This document shows positions 62,007 to 64,000 of a stretch of 64,000 nt of DNA, in pieces. Both the position numbers and the translations under genes were made by a program. Position 1 is the first letter of the stretch. The number at the start of each line of letters is the position of its first letter. Under the pieces are notes generated by a model. It had not been told where the DNA came from, did no database searches, and worked only from the letters and a program-made list of their open reading frames with translations. Source of the stretch: Wohlfahrtiimonas chitiniclastica DSM 18708 (GTDB taxonomy: Bacteria > Pseudomonadota > Gammaproteobacteria > Cardiobacteriales > Wohlfahrtiimonadaceae); assembly GCF_000375345.1 (NCBI RefSeq), contig NZ_AQXD01000001.1, positions 636,600 to 700,599 of the forward strand, in the 5' to 3' direction.

Positions 62007-63122
62007 ATGAGTTATCAAGAGTCAGATCTACCATTTCAGCGCAAAACCCACATCATTGAAATGACATCTGTGGATACGCAAGATGGACCCATTTTGCGCC
62101 AAGAAGAGATTGATTTCAGTGAAGCCTTGGTCAAAGGTGCCAAAACCACTGTCAAGCGCATGCTGTTTCACAGCAAAGCATTCTTAGGTGGCATCACAGC
62201 ACAAGTGCTGAAACTTTTCATCCCAAGCAGCATTGATCCCTTTTATGGCGCCACTTTTTTGTGTAGCTATTTAGGGATCCTCAGCCTTTTTCCCCTGCGT
62301 AAAAATCACACTGCCACTTTGCTTGGGCTCATTGTGGCTTTAGCAACGGTTTTAGGTGGATTGTGGCCGGTGGCATTATTATTTGGCGGACTCACCACCA
62401 CAATCATCGATCTATTTGATAAAGAGACGCGCAATACAGGCTTTTGGTTCACCATTCCGCTCTCATTGTTAGCACTGGCCTTTGCGAGCATTCATATGCC
62501 TGAATCAATCTTCAGCGCGATGCCCATTTGGATTTATGGCATCATTGCCATTGCTGTTGGTCTTGGGGTACTTAAACCAAAAGCATTAAAGCATTTGGCC
62601 AATCTTGCGCTGATGAACGAGGATGAAAAACGCAGCTATTTAGAAAGCATTGAGCTGCAAGCGGCTGCAAAAATCGCCAAAGCCAATGCTGAAAAAGAAG
62701 AGCCTTCCTATGCCATTTTTGCCCGCCACATTGAGATGCTTCGCCTCATTGAAGAGCACACAACGCAGTTGCCGAATGATTTATCCATCGTGGTGGAATC
62801 AATTGGCACAGAATCTGTGGACATTTTAAAAATCATGCAGCGCGATCCGCGCGATGTGATCGCTGGCGGACAATTTTTAAACCGCTATTTACCACTGATT
62901 CATCAATCCCTTGTGCGCTACAGCACCATTAAATCCCTGCATGATGCACAAAGCATCGAGATGGACATTGATGCAAAAACATTGCAGTCCCTTCGTGGCA
63001 TTCAGCAAGCCTTTGTGCAGATTAAAAAGCAGCTTGCGGACAATGATGTTGATGATCTCAAAGTGGATCTAAATGTGATGGATAAACTCATCCGCGCCCA
63101 AGGCTTTGAGATCAAAGAGTGA
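62007..63122 (+). CDS. XpaC-like membrane protein paired with TelA
   Basis: About 371 residues. A polar N-terminal region (1-65) leads to several membrane spans (about 80-195, with PLRKNHTATLLGLIVALATVLGGLWPVALLFGG). A cytoplasmic helical domain follows, with FLNRYLPLIHQSLVRYSTI and LQSLRGIQQAFVQIKKQLADNDVDDLKVDLNVMDKLIRAQG (in parts), the pattern of the XpaC family often found beside telA. The second of two adjacent ATGs (62007) is preferred because GGAGG ends only one base before the first. It ends where the next, convergent gene ends. Confidence 0.78.
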   Translation: MSYQESDLPFQRKTHIIEMTSVDTQDGPILRQEEIDFSEALVKGAKTTVKRMLFHSKAFLGGITAQVLKLFIPSSIDPFYGATFLCSYLGILSLFPLRKNHTATLLGLIVALATVLGGLWPVALLFGGLTTTIIDLFDKETRNTGFWFTIPLSLLALAFASIHMPESIFSAMPIWIYGIIAIAVGLGVLKPKALKHLANLALMNEDEKRSYLESIELQAAAKIAKANAEKEEPSYAIFARHIEMLRLIEEHTTQLPNDLSIVVESIGTESVDILKIMQRDPRDVIAGGQFLNRYLPLIHQSLVRYSTIKSLHDAQSIEMDIDAKTLQSLRGIQQAFVQIKKQLADNDVDDLKVDLNVMDKLIRAQGFEIKE

Positions 63123-64000
63123 TCATTTTTTGGCAAAATCGAGCGGTTGGAGCACTTCTAGCCGCTTAATGCCATGGACGTTGAGCACAATGCGCACAAG
63201 TTCCGTGGCATGATTTTCCTGCCCTTCTTGATCCCCTTGAATCCGAATGCGCCGAATCATATACACATGATAACTTTTCTCCCCAAGCACTGGCGTTTCA
63301 TCCTCTTCTAAAAATGGGAGCTCTTCAAATGCCACATCAATGTAACGCAAAAAGTCCGTCACATTAAAGCGCGTAATATCTGCAATCGGAAAACGCGTCT
63401 TTTCAAATAAATCAGGCTGATTGATGAGGTGCACTGTTTTTTTGTAATACAACACATCCTCTTCGCGCTCGTTGTTGAGCAAAATCTCCTCATACGTTTT
63501 CTGATGCATGATGCGCACATCATCTGGCAATGCAGAATGAGAAATGAACCGAAACGACTCACGACAAATCCCGATGGGCTTTTTAATCCCTTGTTTATAA
63601 ATGAGTAATTTGCGATCCGGTAGCCAGCGCTGAAAGATCTTTTGCAGCTTCTTTTTACCAATGTCCTTAAAACGATCGCGGAAAATGTACGCCACCACCA
63701 TAATGAGCAGCACTTTAAAACTCAACGTATCATAGCGGCCGCTGCGCCAATTGAACATGATGGCAAAGGTAAAAAGCATCGAGACTGCCGCAATCATCGC
63801 ATAAATGGTGTGCCAAATGAACGGCGCGCCTTTGCGATGACTAATATCCAAAAATAGATAGCGATTGATGTAACGGCGCAGCGTGCTCCAGCGATACAAA
63901 ACCTTCTCATTGCTTTCGCCGGGCGTTGCGATGCTTTCAGGATAATTCTCTTCCCGATACAAAATCTCCTCGCGCCACACATCGCTGATTGCACGACGCA
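63123..64000 (-). CDS. Membrane protein of unknown function, 5' end beyond the window
   Basis: At least 292 residues are visible and the frame stays open to base 64000, so the start lies outside (an internal GTG at 63980 is unlikely to be the real start). It has a charged N-terminal part (REENYPESIATPGESNEKVLYRW), two membrane spans (about 55-75 and 88-105 of the visible part) and a long cytoplasmic region with Arg-rich and acidic stretches, ending RLEVLQPLDFAKK. I do not recognise a family. Its stop abuts that of the XpaC-like gene with no base between. Confidence 0.75.
   Translation of the reverse strand, partial: RRAISDVWREEILYREENYPESIATPGESNEKVLYRWSTLRRYINRYLFLDISHRKGAPFIWHTIYAMIAAVSMLFTFAIMFNWRSGRYDTLSFKVLLIMVVAYIFRDRFKDIGKKKLQKIFQRWLPDRKLLIYKQGIKKPIGICRESFRFISHSALPDDVRIMHQKTYEEILLNNEREEDVLYYKKTVHLINQPDLFEKTRFPIADITRFNVTDFLRYIDVAFEELPFLEEDETPVLGEKSYHVYMIRRIRIQGDQEGQENHATELVRIVLNVHGIKRLEVLQPLDFAKK

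Noticed and set aside
1-64000. Mobile elements, CRISPR arrays, tRNA or rRNA genes
   Set aside because: No transposase, integrase, direct-repeat array, T-loop-like tRNA signature or rRNA stretch was found on either strand.

Overview
The window is a compact, AT-leaning chromosomal segment of a gammaproteobacterium. It carries no IS element, prophage, CRISPR array, tRNA or rRNA gene that I can recognise. Conserved gammaproteobacterial blocks set the frame: lepA-lepB-rnc, cpxRA/cpxP, petABC-sspAB, cmk-rpsA-ihfB, rpsF-rpsR-rplI, hemC-hemDX-hemY and trmJ-cysE. The gene content and gaps (no priB between rpsF and rpsR, a lone mlaCB, a one-step diaminopimelate dehydrogenase, respiratory bc1) would fit a Cardiobacteriales / Wohlfahrtiimonas-Ignatzschineria type organism. 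That assignment is inference, not proof.

Layout. 1-3126 (minus): 3' part of rnc, lepB, lepA, then a DUF805-like membrane protein. 4804-10275: a CitMHS/NhaD-type transporter, yraN facing rsmI, and a plus-strand run of a YajR-like MFS carrier, a DeoC-like aldolase, a SuhB homologue that has lost its catalytic metal site, and a secreted DUF2233 protein. 11026-13603: cpxA and cpxR (minus), divergent from cpxP (plus), with a perfect CpxR box between them. 13853-23593 (minus): mlaB, mlaC, murB, a Sel1-repeat protein, ppiD, a DUF349 protein, a GT39-type glycosyltransferase and fur. 23771-29362 (plus): fbp, efp, the bc1 complex petABC and sspAB; ppa is on the minus strand. 30051-34846 (plus): thiN, modABC behind a ModE-like operator, crcB, trmJ, cysE. 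34905-37525 (minus): argG and trkA. 37708-40848 (plus): a ZapG/YhcB protein with an LEA-like tail, nsrR, nadR and pnuC. 40902-43688 (minus): rplI, rpsR, rpsF, psd, kdsB.

43689-44081 is a 393-base gap with a cluster of DnaA-box matches and a perfect inverted repeat ahead of eda. 44712-52989 (minus): mepA, ddh, hemH, aspS, an fmdB-type zinc ribbon, ihfB, rpsA, cmk and a 55-residue lipoprotein. 53112-63122 (plus): hemC, fused hemD-hemX, hemY, a divergent folP, an ABC-F ATPase, and a membrane-stress style module of a small membrane protein, TelA and an XpaC-like protein. A truncated membrane protein on the minus strand closes the window.

Functionally the window covers envelope biogenesis and its stress response (Cpx, Mla, MurB, MepA, KdsB, Psd, PpiD), respiration and heme (PetABC, HemC/D/X/Y/H), molybdate uptake, NAD salvage (NadR, PnuC) and translation. 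The most notable observations are the SuhB pseudoenzyme, three other enzymes with substituted active-site residues (DeoC, Eda, FolP), the DnaA-box cluster, and operator-like inverted repeats upstream of modA, nadR and cpxP.
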